A DNA stretch of 64,000 nt from Lucinisca nassula (GCA_963580285.1 OY757023.1:91599108-91663107), one strand, 5' to 3'. Positions 1-10,320 are shown, numbered from the stretch's first letter. The notes: generated by a model not told the origin, from the letters alone. Numbers and translations are program-made.

Positions 1-175
1 ATCTTCACATTTTTGGGAATTTATGGTCATTTTTCCATATAATCTTCACATTTTTGGGAATTTATGGTCATTTTTCCATATAATCTTCACATTTTTGGGA
101 TCCATCTTGAAACCGTGTTATATTTTCATAACCGTGTTATTAGGAACTGTGTTATAATGAAGTTATGGTGTAATG
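1..175. repeat. 41-bp tandem repeat, cut by window edge, plus MITE fragment
   Basis: A 41-bp unit (ATCTTCACATTTTTGGG followed by AATTTATGGTCATTTTTCC and ATATA) occurs about 2.5 times in bases 1-100 and may extend to the left. It is followed by AT-rich text with AACCGTGTTAT and a GTTATGGTGTAAT end. The unit resembles the hairpin core of the MITE at 8575-8787 (AAAATGACCATAAATGGTCA), so this looks like a related MITE whose core was amplified. Confidence 0.7.
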
Positions 176-230
176 GTTATTATTGGGTATGGTTACAATT
201 CTTGTCACTTTGACATCCTTTACTGTTGAT

Positions 231-446
231 TTAACCCATTGTATTCTAGTGGACTCTTCCATTGCTATATGTTAGACAAGTCCATTTGTCATAGAAGGGG
301 TGTCAGGCCTATGTTTTCATTTTTATTCCATTTTTGAGCAAATAGTACAGGCCCTGATCAGATACCGCACAATGCGGCATCTGATCAGGGCCTGCACTGT
401 TTGCCAAGGTACCCCTTTAGGGGTTTCCCCGCATTTAATGGGTTAA
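231..446. mobile_element. TTAA-flanked palindromic MITE, family PB2
   Basis: TTAA is present at both ends (231-234, 443-446), with CCCATTGTATTCTAGTGGAC inside the left end and GCATTTAATGGG at the right. The centre is an imperfect palindrome: GCAAATAGTACAGGCCCTGA, GATACCGC, then GCGGCATC and TGATCAGGGCCTGCAC. TTAA flanks with CCCnnT-type ends are what piggyBac-like (or Kolobok-like) transposons leave. It has no coding capacity. Other copies are at 8897, 38598 and 42970. Confidence 0.75.
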
Positions 447-511
447 AGGGGTTGGTTGCCTGAGCTCAGGTCCTGTGACATAGACAAATTTATGACGTTT
501 GCTAAAAATAC

Positions 512-759
512 TGGTCCAAGTTGTTCAAAACTAACGACGTCGTTAGTTAACATATCGTTAAAACTTTGATCATTTATTATGGCAAATACGCTAATATTTT
601 TGCTGAAAAAATGTAAGCAGCTTTTGCAGATGCAAAAGCTGCTCACATTTTTTCAGCAAAAATACCAAAAGATTAAATATTAAACTTGCTAGAACAGTTA
701 ACAATATGACCACTAACGAGCTCGTTAAGCTAACGATGCTTTGAACAACTGGCCCCTGG
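512..759. mobile_element. Palindromic MITE, family GTT
   Basis: The termini are inverted repeats: TTGTTCAAAACTAACGACG on the left, and on the right GCTTTGAACAACTGGCC. The core (about 594-665) is a near-perfect hairpin around TTTTTGCTGAAAAAATGT and GCAGCTTTTGC. Related copies lie at 6311-6500, 15931-16168 and 42208-42708. The small reading frames inside are hairpin translations and are not genes. Confidence 0.75.
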
Positions 760-886
760 TTATTAGGGATTAACCGCAACAATCTAGAACTCAGTAAAGG
801 ACATTGACTCAACAGTACCATGATTTATGCTGTACAGATATTAAACACCAACAGGTACGTAAAGTGGCAAGCCAATTGCTAAGTAT

Positions 887-1245
887 CGTATTCCTCCCAT
901 TTAGCGCCCATGCTCCTATAAGCGCCCCCTCAGTTTTTTTCCATGCACCCCTTCTGCTGTCAGAGGAACAAATATTTTGATTTACCTAAAATAAAAATTT
1001 CAGCCTTTCAATCATGGAAAGATCTGCCATAAATCGTATCTTTCAAGGTTTTCTAAACCCAGTGCTATCACAGTGTCTATGTTGACAGCTGGTTACTTTA
1101 CATGTTTCGATTCAGCTATGATGGAAAAACTACCCTGTGTAACAGATTTTAAACTCACTGTTCTGGTAAGATTTTTGTTCCCAAGAAGGGCCCCATCTTT
1201 TTTCCATTTTTTTAAGCTCCCGGGGTGCTAAATGGGAGGAATACG
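887..1245. mobile_element. MITE with 23-bp inverted repeats and GTAT duplication
   Basis: The left end CGTATTCCTCCCATTTAGCG (then CCC) is matched by the reverse complement of the right end at 1223-1245 with one mismatch in 23. GTAT flanks both sides (883-886 and 1246-1249) and fits a 4-bp target-site duplication. No reading frame of note lies inside. Superfamily not assigned. Confidence 0.72.
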
Positions 1246-1249
1246 GTAT

Positions 1250-1772
1250 ATGCATGTAGCCCATGCATTTGCTCTTACTGCATAATCATCAGACCATGTA
1301 TTTTCAGTGAAATGCTCATTTACATGTTACAAATAAGTATATAACATCCCATGATAGTCATTGTATGATTATGTACATGTAAATTGATTGACGATACCCG
1401 GTTTGTTCGGGTGACATGATGTCATTAGGGTCATTACTTACCCCACATATGACAAACACAATATTTCTTCTAATAGCTTTGGTCGGGTCTATTTCCAATG
1501 TTAGGGGTGTCAGATTTGTTTTGTAAGTTATACTTTTAGCAAATAGTGTAGACCCTGACCAGATGCCTGATTTTGTGGCATCATGCTTGAAGCTCTGCTG
1601 TATGCCCCCCTCTATGCGCAGTCTTGTCTGAGCTTATGCTGGTCAGCTATGCTATACATGTAAGTACTGTTTTCTCACAGACTGGTCCATATTATTAATT
1701 AATTATTACTGATAACAAAATGATAATTTTGATTGACATACAACACCCACCAGATAAGAAATTATTCTTGTT
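1250..1772. other. AT-rich stretch without recognised gene
   Basis: No exon-like sequence is seen. Bases 1498-1585 (TTAGGGGTGTCAG, then GCAAATAGTGTAGACCCTGA) are a decayed fragment of the PB2 MITE family. The remainder is unassigned AT-rich sequence. Confidence 0.5.
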
Positions 1773-2673
1773 TTAACCTTTCCACTCTCTAGGCAAATTC
1801 AGCAGACAACAAATTGTTGATAGTTTTCTTATTTTACTCAGAAAACAGCATTTGACATATCATGCAAATTGTCTCCATAGGAGACAATTTGCTTGAGATG
1901 TCAAATTCTGTTTTCTGGGAAAATAGGAGACAATTTGCTTGAGATGTCAAATTCTGTTTTCTGGGAAAATAGGAGACAATTTGCTTGAGATGTCAAATTC
2001 TGTTTTCTGGGAAAATAGGAGACAATTTGATTGAGATGTCAAATTCTGTTTTCTGGGAAAATAGGAGACAATTTGCTTGAGATGTCAAATTCTGTTTTCT
2101 GGGAAAATAGGAGACAATTTGATTGAGATGTCAAATTCTGTTTTCTGGGAAAATAGGAGACAATTTGCTTGAGATGTCAAATTCTGTTTTCTGGGAAAAT
2201 AGGAGACAATTTGATTGAGATGTCAAATTCTGTTTTCTGGGAAAATAGGAGACAATTTGATTGAGATGTCAAATTCTGTTTTCTGGGAAAATAGGAGACA
2301 ATTTGATTGAGATGTCAAATTCTGTTTTCTGGGAAAATAGGAGACAATTTGCTTGAGATGTCCAATTCTGTTTTCTGGGAAAATAGGAGACAATTTGCTT
2401 GAGATGTCAAATTCTGTTTTCTGGGAAAATAGGAGACAATTTGATTGAGATGTCCAATTCTGTTTTCTGGGAAAATAGGAGACAATTTGCTTGAGATGTC
2501 AAATTCTGTTTTCTGGGAAAATAGGAGACAATTTGCTTGAGATGTCAAATTCTGTTTTCTGGGAAAATAGGAGACAATTTGCTTGAGATGTCAAATTCTG
2601 TTTTCTGGGAAAATTGGAAATTTTTTTGAAAAGGTCATCTGCTGAAAAAAATACCCAGCATGCAGAATGTTAA
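1773..2673. mobile_element. TTAA-flanked MITE (PB4) expanded by an internal minisatellite
   Basis: TTAA flanks at 1773-1776 and 2670-2673; the left end reads TTAACCTTTCCACTC and the right end complement reads TTAACATTCTGCATGC. Both ends carry CAGCAGA just inside. The left arm (TCAGAAAACAGCATTTGACA to CAAATTGTCTCC, about 1840-1876) is the inverted complement of the minisatellite unit that follows, so the original element was a hairpin whose right arm was later amplified. Confidence 0.75.
1879..2614. repeat. 46-bp minisatellite, 16 units
   Basis: Units start every 46 bases exactly from 1879 to 2569, each beginning AGGAGACAATTTG and ending TTTTCTGGGAAAAT. Units differ almost only at two sites: GCTTGAG versus GATTGAG, and CAAATT versus CCAATT. 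Near identity implies recent expansion or continual homogenisation. The reading frame at 2315-2548 (minus) is a by-product of the array. There are no spacers, so it is not a CRISPR array. Confidence 0.97.
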
Positions 2674-2801
2674 ACTTCAAATGTTTGGCTTTTGCTGTTA
2701 GTCTGGTTGTTGGCTGCTAGGCATAGGTTTTTGCAAGTTATATAATGAAATGCATTGAGAGGTGCTGGAGAGGGGGTTGTTAAACAGAGGTGAACATTAT
2801 T

Positions 2802-5800
2802 AGCTCACCTGAGCCGAAGGCTCATTGGTGAGCTTATAGGGTGGTCATGCTGTCTGTATGTATGTATGTCAACATTTTCAAACATCTTCTCCTCTGGAAC
2901 CGCTGGGCCGATTGAAGCCAAATTTCATGTGGGGCCTCAGTGGGATGGGGGAACGAAAGTTCCTTCGCGGGGTCCAGGTCACATGACCAAGATGGCCGCC
3001 ATGCCCATATATGGTAAAAACCCTTCAAAAATTTTCTTCTCCGGAACCAGTGGGCCGATTGGCCTGAAACATGGTATGTAGCATTGGGGACTCGGGCCCA
3101 TCATATTTTGTTCAAATGATGACCCTTGGATGACCTTGACCAATTTTAGGCCAAGGTCAAATTTGGTCGCATAGACTTTTGTATGGGAAAAAGTCAATCC
3201 GTGTTTTTTTTGGAAACTATTGCAGCCTGTGATCTGAAAATTAGTAGATGCAGTAAGCTAAATGGGTGGATGAAACCACATGAGTATTCAAGGTCAAGGT
3301 CATTCTTTGACCTTTGTTCAAGGTCATTCAGATATGAGAATTAAAACTTATTTTTATCAGAAACCACAAAGCCATTTGTAACGAAATTTCATATGAAAGT
3401 TTTTTAGAAAAAGGTAATGACAATTAATCAATATGAATTTGGTCACTTGACCAATATGGCCACCATACCCATATAAGGTAAAAACCCTTCAGAAATCTTC
3501 TTCTCCGGAACCATCAGGCCGATTGGTCTGAAACTTGGTATGTAGCATTAGGAACTCAGGCCCATCATATTTTGTTCAAATGATGACCCTTGGATGACCT
3601 TGACCAATTTTAGTCCAAGGTCAAATTTGGTCGCATAAACTTTTGTATGGGAAAAAGTTAAAACCGTGTATTTTTGGAAACTATTGCAGCTTGTGATCTG
3701 AAAATTAATAGATGCAGTAAGCTAAATGGGTGGATGAAATTACATGAGTATTCAAGGTCAAGGTCATTATTTGACCTTTGTTCAAGGTCATTGAGATATG
3801 AGAATTAAAACTTATTTTTCTCAGAAACAACAAAGCCATTTGTAACGAAATTTCATATGAAAATTTTTAAGAACATGGAATGACAATTAATCAATATGAA
3901 TTTGGTCACATGACCAATATGGCCGCCATGCCTATATAAAGTAAAAACCCTTCAAAAATCTTCTTCTCCGGAACCAATGGGCCGATTGGCCTGAAACTTG
4001 GTATGTAGCATTAGGAACTCAGGCCCATCATATTTTGTTCAAATGATGACCCTTGGATGACCTTGACCAATTTAAGCCCTAGGTCAAATTTGGTCGCATA
4101 AACTTTTGTATGGGAAAAAGTCAAAACCTTGTATTTTTTGGAAACTATTGCAGCCTGTGATCTGAAAATTAGTAGATGCAGTAAGCTAAATGGGTGAATG
4201 AATCTACATGAGTATTCAAGGTCAAGGTCATTATTTGACCGTTGTTCAAGGTCATTCAGATATCAGAATTAAAACTTATTTTCTCAGAAACCACAAAGCC
4301 ATTTGTAACAAAATTTCATATGAAAGTTTTTAAGAACAAGGAAATGACAATTAATCAATATGAATTTGGTCACATGACCAATATGGCCGTAATGCCCATA
4401 TAAGGTAAAGCCCTTCAGTAATCTTCTTCTCCGGAACCAGTGGGTCGATTATCATGCAACTTTGTATGTAGCATTAGGGACTTGGGTCCATCAAATTTTT
4501 TCTCAAATTATGACCCTTGGATGACCTTGACCAATTTTAGGCCAAGGTCAAATTTGGTTGCATAGACTTTTGTATGGGAAGAAGTCCAAATCGTGTATTT
4601 TTTGGAAACTATTGCAGCCTTTGATCTGAAAATTAGTAGATGCAGTAAGCTAAATGGGTGAATGAATCTACATGAGTAGTCAAGGTCATTATTTGACCTT
4701 TGTTCAAGGTCATTCAGTTATTGAGAATTAAAACTTATTTTTCTCAGAAACCACATAGCCATTTGTAATGAAATTTCATATGAAAGTTTTCAAGAACAAG
4801 GAACTGACAATTTATCAATATGAATTTGGTCACATGACCAATATGGCCGTCATGTCCATATAAGGTAAAAACCCTTCAGAAATCTTCTTCTCTGGAACCA
4901 GTGGGCCGATAATCATATAACTTGGTATGTGGCATTGGGAACTTGAGCCCATGATGATGACTCCTGAATGACCCTGACCTATTTTAGGCCAAGGTCAAAG
5001 TTTTTCGCATAGACTTTTGGATGGGGAAAAAGTCAAAACTGTGTCTTTTTTGAAAATATTGCACCTGGTGATCTGAAAATCGGTAGATACAGTAAGCTAA
5101 ATTAATGGATGAAATGACATGAGTATTCAAGGTCAAAGTCATTCTTTGATCTTGATTCAAGGTCATCCAGATATGAGAATTAAAACATATTTTTCTCAGA
5201 AACCACTGAGCCATTTGTAACAAAAATTTCATATGCAGCATTGGGGGCTCAGGCTCATCACATATTATTCAAATGCTGACTTTCTGATACCTATTTTATG
5301 CCAAGGTCAAATTTGGTCACATAGATTTTGGGATGGGAAAAAGGTCAAAACCATTATTTTTTTCGGAAACTATTGCAGTCTCTGATCTGAAAATTGATAA
5401 ATGCAGTTAGCTAAATGAGTGGATGAAACAACATGCGTATTCAAGGTCAAGGTCATTCCTTGACCTTGGCCTAAGGCCTTTCAGATATGAAGATTAAAAT
5501 TTATTTTTAACCAGAACCTCTGTGCCGTTTGTGACCAAATTTTATACTAAGCTCGTAGAAACAAGTAAATGAAGATTTAAATACATGCGTTTGCTCAGAT
5601 GACCAAAATGACCTTCATGCCCATATAAGGTAAAAACACTTCAGAAATCGTTTACTCCAGAACCAGTGGGCCGATTTTCATTAAACTTGGTATGTAGCAT
5701 TTGGGATTTGGGCCCACTATAGTTTCTTCAAATGATGACCCCTGGATGGCCATAACCTGTTTTACGCAAAGGTCAAATTTGGTTGCCTATACATTTGTAT

Positions 5801-6243
5801 TGGAGAAAGTAAAAAAAATGTGTATTTTTTGGAAACTATTGCAACCTGTGATCTGAAAATTGGTAGATGCAATAAGCTAAATGAGTGGATAGAACTAAGG
5901 TCAATATTATTCTCTGACGTTGTCCCAAGGTCATTCATATGAAATTAAAATTTATTTTTCATAGAAACCACTACTCCATTTGTAGCCAAATTTCACTTGA
6001 AAACTTATAGGAACAAACAAATGAAAATTTATTAATATGAATTTGGTCACATTACTAAAATGGCTGCCATGTCGATATACATGTATACCCTTCGGGTTTT
6101 TTTCTTCGAACCAATGGGCCCATTATCAAGTCACAAGACCGAGATTAATACTTGGTAAAAACCCTATAAAATCGTCTTCTCAGAAATGAAATGGCTCCAT
6201 AAGCTCTCAGCACTCAGGTGAGCGGCTCAGGACCAATGGTCCT
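2802..6243 (-). mobile_element. HT-A: tandem-body element with terminal hairpin (about 463-bp monomers)
   Basis: About seven diverging monomers of roughly 463 bp are seen; the CCGGAACC/CTGGAACC landmark recurs at 3041, 3505, 3968, 4431 and 4892. The hairpin end (2802-2834) is AGCTCACCTGAGCC, loop GAA, GGCTCATTGGTGAGCT. Next to it is a stutter GTCTGTATGTATGTATGTC (2850-2870). The other end carries the palindrome AGGACCAATGGTCCT (6229-6243) and CTCAGGTGAG (6213-6222), the inverted partner of CTCACCTGAG in the hairpin. The monomers are rich in AAGGTCA/TGACCTT. No coding capacity is apparent. A non-autonomous Helentron-like element is the best guess. Confidence 0.8.
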
Positions 6244-6310
6244 CTGGTTGGATGTGTTACTGTTTATAACCATGATATACAAATTGCTCTGATGTTGTAG
6301 ACTAACAGCT

Positions 6311-6500
6311 GGGGCCAGTTTTTCAAAGTCTCGTTAACGAGCTCATTATTGGTCATATTGTTAACTGTTCCAGCAACCATACAATATCTAAAATTTTGTT
6401 ATTCATTAAAAATATTAGCATCTTTGCCATATAAAATGATCAGAGTTTTAACGATATGATACCTAATGGTGTCGTTAGTTTTTAACAACTGCCCCAGGTT
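6311..6500. mobile_element. GTT-family MITE, decayed copy
   Basis: GGGGCCAGTTTTTCAAAG and TCGTTAACGAGCTC at the left and CGTTAGTTTTTAACAACTGC at the right match the inverted termini of the copy at 512-759. The central GCAGCTTTTGC hairpin has been lost, leaving ATTAAAAATATTAGC. Confidence 0.6.
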
Positions 6501-6522
6501 TTTTTTTATGATATGAATGTTC

Positions 6523-6761
6523 TTAAGGAGAATGGGTACACCTTCAGGGGAGGTAACTCTTTCAAAATATGTTTGTCTTTCCAGCCAAAAGGGGTCAACT
6601 CTTAAAGGAAAGAATTTGCTCCTAAGGAGCAAATTCTTTCCTTTAAGAGTTGACCCATTTTTCAGAGGGACATAAATCACAGGAATGACAGCAGGGAATA
6701 AAAGAAGTTGTCTCCCCTCGCAAAAATGGCAGATAATGTCAGGTATATTGATTCCCCTTAA
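6523..6761. mobile_element. Palindromic MITE, family TTAAGG (copy 1)
   Basis: The ends are TTAAGGAGAATGGGTA on the left and the complement TTAAGGGGAATCAATA on the right. The core (about 6587-6658) is a hairpin: GGGTCAACTCTTAAAGGAAA, GAATTTGCTCC, then the mirrored GGAGCAAATTC and GTTGACCC. Further copies at 14337 and 34387. Confidence 0.65.
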
Positions 6762-6999
6762 TTTTGATCGCGAAAAACACATGTACATGTACGTTACATT
6801 AAGTTTAAGGGCTGATCAAAGAGTTCTCATAGCCTTTTGATGTACAGATAGAAACAAATATAATTAAACTGAGACAGATAAGTTTTCAAGTTCATTTACA
6901 GATTATTATGTTAAGCTGTTGACATTTATATAATTTTTAGTACAGGAAAATTTTTGAAAGTGAAAATAAGGTTTTACTTTGTTTCTTTCTCCTTTAAAT

Positions 7000-7225
7000 G
7001 GGTCATTTTTCTGATGAAAATTTGTGATATTTCTCCTATACCCAAAACATAGGTTGAAGGTGCTCATTAGAAGAGCCTCCTTGAGGCGGTTCTAATAAGT
7101 ACCAACAACCTTTATCTTGGAGCAGAAATAAGAGAAATAATATACACCCTGCAAACCCCAGTTCTCCATTTATAAAGAGGGGTTTACAGGGGTGTTCGTT
7201 TTCTCGCACTTGTTAACATGATGAC
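7000..7225. mobile_element. PAL65 hairpin MITE, copy 1 (decayed)
   Basis: The PAL65 family has a 60-70 bp perfect or near-perfect palindrome around GAACCGCCTC-x-GAGGCGGTTC, flanked by ATTTTTCTTATTTCTGC on one side and a CCCCTGTAAACCCCAGTTTT / TATATAAA-GTGGGGTTTA block on the other. Here the core reads GTGCTCATTAGAAGAGCC to GAGGCGGTTCTAATAAG, followed by GTTCTCCATTTATAAAGAGG. Confidence 0.7.
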
Positions 7226-7254
7226 TAAACAATGTTTTCTAAAATAGCTGGATG

Positions 7255-7583
7255 AGGGGCACACAGTGTAGGCCCTGATGAGATGCTTTGTTCTGCAGCA
7301 TGTCATCTAGGACAACACTTTTTGATCAGGCTTATCTGGCTGAATACTTTAAAGTTAATTATTAAATGACTATCCTGCATTACACCAGGTCAACTATTAT
7401 TAACCCGAGGTCAAAAAGCATAAATCATTTTTTTAATTGCGTCAATTAATAAAATTGTCATAAATTAAGTGATTTCATATTGGCCAAGTTACAGGTCCTC
7501 TGTCAGCATAATTCGCCTCGGCTTTCGGCCTCGGTCCAATACAGTAGAGACATGTAACTGGGCCAGTACGAAATGACTTGATC
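7255..7583. mobile_element. MITE fragments, including an inverted repeat at 7461-7583
   Basis: Bases 7255-7330 are a remnant of the CAAACAGTGTAGGCCCTGA hairpin core. Bases 7461-7583 form an inverted repeat: AAGTGATTTCATATTGGCCA, AGTTACAGGTC and, mirrored, ATGTAACTGGGCCA then GAAATGACTTGAT, with a GGCTTTCGGCC loop region. No gene is seen. Confidence 0.55.
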
Positions 7584-7727
7584 AATAACATTATAAAATG
7601 GTAAAGAAACTTGAACAGTGGTTGATGATAAAGAATGAGAAACAAGCTTTAACTGGGGTTAAAGAAAACTAGAAACTTGAATGAGAAAACATCTTTAATT
7701 AAAGTTTACACCCTACCGGCTAGCCGG

Positions 7728-8030
7728 CCTCGGTAGCTCAGTCTGATGCATGTCTGACTGGTGATTAGGAGGACGCAGATTTGATACCTGGTGGGGCTGG
7801 CAACAATCGTTCGTGGAGATTGATCATGAAATCTTTTCTACGGTCATTCTCTCTGTTCCTCTGATTCAAGAAGGACAGCTGTCAGTTTCTGGCGAAAGAA
7901 TGTGCACTGTAATGGTTAACCGCTTATATATAAGCCTGCCCAGGAAAAGTGTGGATAGGTAAACTGACCGGCTCAAAAATGACCTAAAATAGTGTTGACT
8001 GGGCTGTTAAACTCCTGTACAAACAAACAA
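7728..8030 (+). mobile_element. tRNA-derived SINE, family SINE-1, nearly full length
   Basis: The head shows pol III promoter boxes: A box in CGGTAGCTCAGTCTGATG and B box in GATTTGATACC, spaced as in a tRNA. The body includes GGAGATTGATCATGAAATC and AGAATGTGCACTG. The 3' end is AATGACCTAAAATAGTG, TTGACTGGGCTGTTAAAC and the tail ACAAACAAACAAACA. It is a non-autonomous retroposon that would depend on a LINE sharing this 3' end. Other copies: 8105-8515 (headless), 9252-9522, 34622-35962 (interrupted), 40615-40870, and heads near 41970 and 42920. Confidence 0.85.
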
Positions 8031-8104
8031 ACATCCTACCACCTGCATGTTGCACAACATAAAATCTAGAGTTTCTCTGGGTCTTCATTACAAAGACTGT
8101 GAAC

Positions 8105-8515
8105 ATAATCATGAGACTGATCATGAAATCTTTTCTATAGTCATTCTCTCCCTACCCACTGGTTTATAAAAGGGCAGTTGTCAGTTTCCGGCAAAATAAT
8201 GTTCACTTTACTGGGTAACTGCTTACGTATAAATAAGTTCTGAATAGTTAGATCCTCTGGAAGCAAAGAATACACCAAATAAATGAAAATAGCAGACTGG
8301 GTTTTATTGAGTCTGTTCATGACCAGTACTGACATGTGCAACACCTGCCATACCCTCTAGTGCCGGCTTAAACAGAAGTCTATTTTCAAATGATTTAAAG
8401 TGAACTCAAGAACTCAATAAGCCTCTCAAGGAAACAATAAGGTTAGGTGAACTAACTTGCTTGATATGACCTAGATAGAGTTGACTGGTCCAAGTGAAGT
8501 CCAAACAAACAAAAC
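8105..8515 (+). mobile_element. SINE-1, degraded headless copy
   Basis: GATCATGAAATCTTTTCTAT and GGGCAGTTGTCAGTTTCCGG match the SINE-1 body; the end ATGACCTAGATAGAGTTGAC with CCAAACAAACAAAACA matches its tail. The tRNA head is absent, and an unrelated stretch (about 8260-8440) separates the body from the tail. Confidence 0.65.
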
Positions 8516-8574
8516 ATAATCATGAAGGATACTATGATCTTATAGTTTATTGAGAACTTTTTGTGCAGTCCATC

Positions 8575-8787
8575 TACACCACAACCTTGTTATACACGGC
8601 CCATGATAACATGGTTTGGATATAACACAGTTTCAAGCAGGATCCCAAAAATGTGTAGATTATATAGAAAAATGACCATAAATGGTCATTTTTCTACATA
8701 ATCTATACAGTATATGACATGGCTGTTTAACTAACACGGTTTCTGCTTTGGACCTCAAGGATAGTGTTATAAAGAGGCTGTGGTGTA
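8575..8787. mobile_element. Palindromic MITE with TACACCACAACC ends
   Basis: The left end TACACCACAACCTTGTTATA is mirrored by TGTTATAAAGAGGCTGTGG and TGTA at 8765-8787. The core 8641-8706 is a hairpin built from TGTAGATTATATAGAAAAAT, GACCATAAATGGTC and its mirror. Related to the fragment and tandem units at bases 1-175. Confidence 0.7.
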
Positions 8788-8896
8788 TTGTGCCATAATG
8801 GTAATATTGGGCATTTAGAATGGTGCTATTTCATTCCTTCTTGTATATTACTATTTATAGCCTTGTAAGTTGGCTTTTATCAGATATGATGGGTGC

Positions 8897-9126
8897 TTAA
8901 CCCATTGTATACTAGTGGACTCTTCCATTGCTATATGTTGGACAAGTTCTTTTGTCATATAAGCGGTTTGAAGCCTATATTTTCATTCTTATTCCATTTT
9001 TGATGGAAAATTCTGTTAGCAAATAGTGCAGGCCCTGATCAGATGCCGCGTTCTGCGGCGTCTGATCTGGGCCTGCACTGTTTGCCAAGGTACCCCTTTA
9101 GGGGTTCCCCGCATGCAATGGGTTAG
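8897..9126. mobile_element. PB2 MITE, copy 2
   Basis: TTAACCCATTGTATACTAG opens the element (TTAA 8897-8900) and GCATGCAATGGGTTAG closes it (the right TTAA has become TTAG). The core is the GCAAATAGTGCAGGCCCTGA / GGGCCTGCACTGTTTGCC palindrome with a GCCGCGTTCTGCGGCG loop. Confidence 0.75.
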
Positions 9127-9251
9127 TACATAATAAAATCACCAAAAGTTAATGCCTTTGTGCCGATTTTTCAGGAGTTAACTCAGTTTTAAGGCAAGTT
9201 TACAAGCGTGTTCATTCGTGTTCATTGCATAGGTCTTTTTCTACATGTCAT

Positions 9252-9522
9252 ACATTTTCTTTGTTTGTTTTGGAGTTTAATGGCCCAGTCAAAACAAGTT
9301 TAGGTCATTTTTGTGCTGATCAGTTTACCTATCCACACTTTCCTTGGCAGGCTTATACCACAGTACAGACAACTGCCCTTCTTGAATCAGTGGAAGGGAG
9401 AGAATGACCATAGAAAAGATTTCATGATCAATCTCCACGGAAGAATGTTGCCGACCCCGGCAGGTCGAACCCGCCTCCTCCTGATCACCAGTCAGACGCA
9501 CATCTGACAGAGCTACCGAGGC
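9252..9522 (-). mobile_element. SINE-1, antisense copy with tRNA head
   Basis: On the minus strand the head reads CTCGGTAGCTCTGTCAGATG and then GGCGGGTTCGACCTGCC (B box), and the body GGAGATTGATCATGAAATC. The plus-strand left end TTTGTTTGTTTTGGAGTTTA is the complement of the SINE tail. About 90 percent of the family length is present. Confidence 0.82.
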
Positions 9523-9574
9523 CAGCATGTCATTGCAGATGTGTTCAAGACCCTTCTTACTGTATTTACCATAT

Positions 9575-9810
9575 GAGCCCCGCCAAGCGAATTTGTGTCT
9601 TCGAGCATTCCGTCATGACAAGTTTTAACTGCGCATGCCCAGTCATTCAGTGGGGCCAGGCATATGGCTTTCTGTCTGAAGGTTCCTCTTGATTCACTGC
9701 TTGTATGAGCGAGCAGCGAAGGTTCTGGCGAGACTGCGCGGATGCGCAGGCTCGCCTGAACCTTCGCTGCTCGCATAGGCGATAAGTACCAAAATCGCTT
9801 GACGGGGCCC
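9575..9810. mobile_element. GCCCC-ended MITE, copy 1, with ATAT duplication
   Basis: The ends GAGCCCCGCCAAGCGAATTT and (complement of right end) GGGCCCCGTCAAGCGATTTT are inverted repeats. ATAT flanks both sides (9571-9574, 9811-9814). The interior has the partial palindrome CGAGCAGCGAAGGTTCTGGC / GCCTGAACCTTCGCTGCTCG. Two other copies at 15588 and 16915 have ATTT duplications, so 4-bp target duplication is a family trait. Confidence 0.85.
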
Positions 9811-9813
9811 ATA

Positions 9814-10063
9814 TGTATTTGAACAGATAGGCCTGAGCAAACTTTGTATATCTAGATTTGACGCCACAGAATGTGGTGTCTCATCTGGGTCAGCACTGAT
9901 TGCCACTCATCCAGCTATTTTTAGACACAGTTGTTCTTGTCCAAATCAGACTTTCGGATGAGTCTTTAAACCCAGGTCCCGTCTCCATATGACCTTAGCT
10001 GCTGGTGACAAGTATGGTAAGGAGTTGCGGTGTCCAAATATTTAGGGTAAATACAGTATTTGA
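9814..10063. mobile_element. MITE with CAGCTATTTTTAGAC motif
   Basis: Contains ATGTATTTGAACAGATAGGC, a GTGGTGTCTCATCTGGGTC hairpin half and GCCACTCATCCAGCTATTTT. The right end AAATATTTAGGGTAAATACA is the inverted partner of the left end. Related copies: 38280-38495, 52285-52515, 63490-63590. Confidence 0.6.
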
Positions 10064-10149
10064 TGCAGCCCCATAAGGATAATCTTGTAAATGACTTTGT
10101 GTGTAGTAGTACCGTATGGTAGACATAGGTAAATGATACAGTTATCAGC

Positions 10150-10320
10150 TTACTTGTATGAGTGAGTGAGTGTTTGAGTTTTACATCCCACCAACAGCTA
10201 AGGTCATACGGAGAGGGGACCTCAGTTTAAAGACATCCGAAAGTCTGCAGAAGCCCAGGATCGATCCTGCGACCCCTGGTTTACAAGGCGAGTAGCGTAA
10301 CCACTACACCACAGAGACTT
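10150..10320 (-). mobile_element. tRNA-derived SINE, second head type
   Basis: On the minus strand the head reads GTCTCTGTGGTGTAGTGG then TTACGCTACTCGCC (A box region) and, 30 bases on, GGATCGATCCTGGG (B box). The body runs through the complement of GGGGACCTCAGTTTAAAGAC to a (TGAG)n-like end near 10155. A truncated relative lies at 34300-34375. Confidence 0.72.

Noticed and set aside
1879..2614. Regular direct repeats, considered as a CRISPR array
   Set aside because: The 46-bp units abut with no unique spacers, and the genome is eukaryotic. It is a minisatellite.
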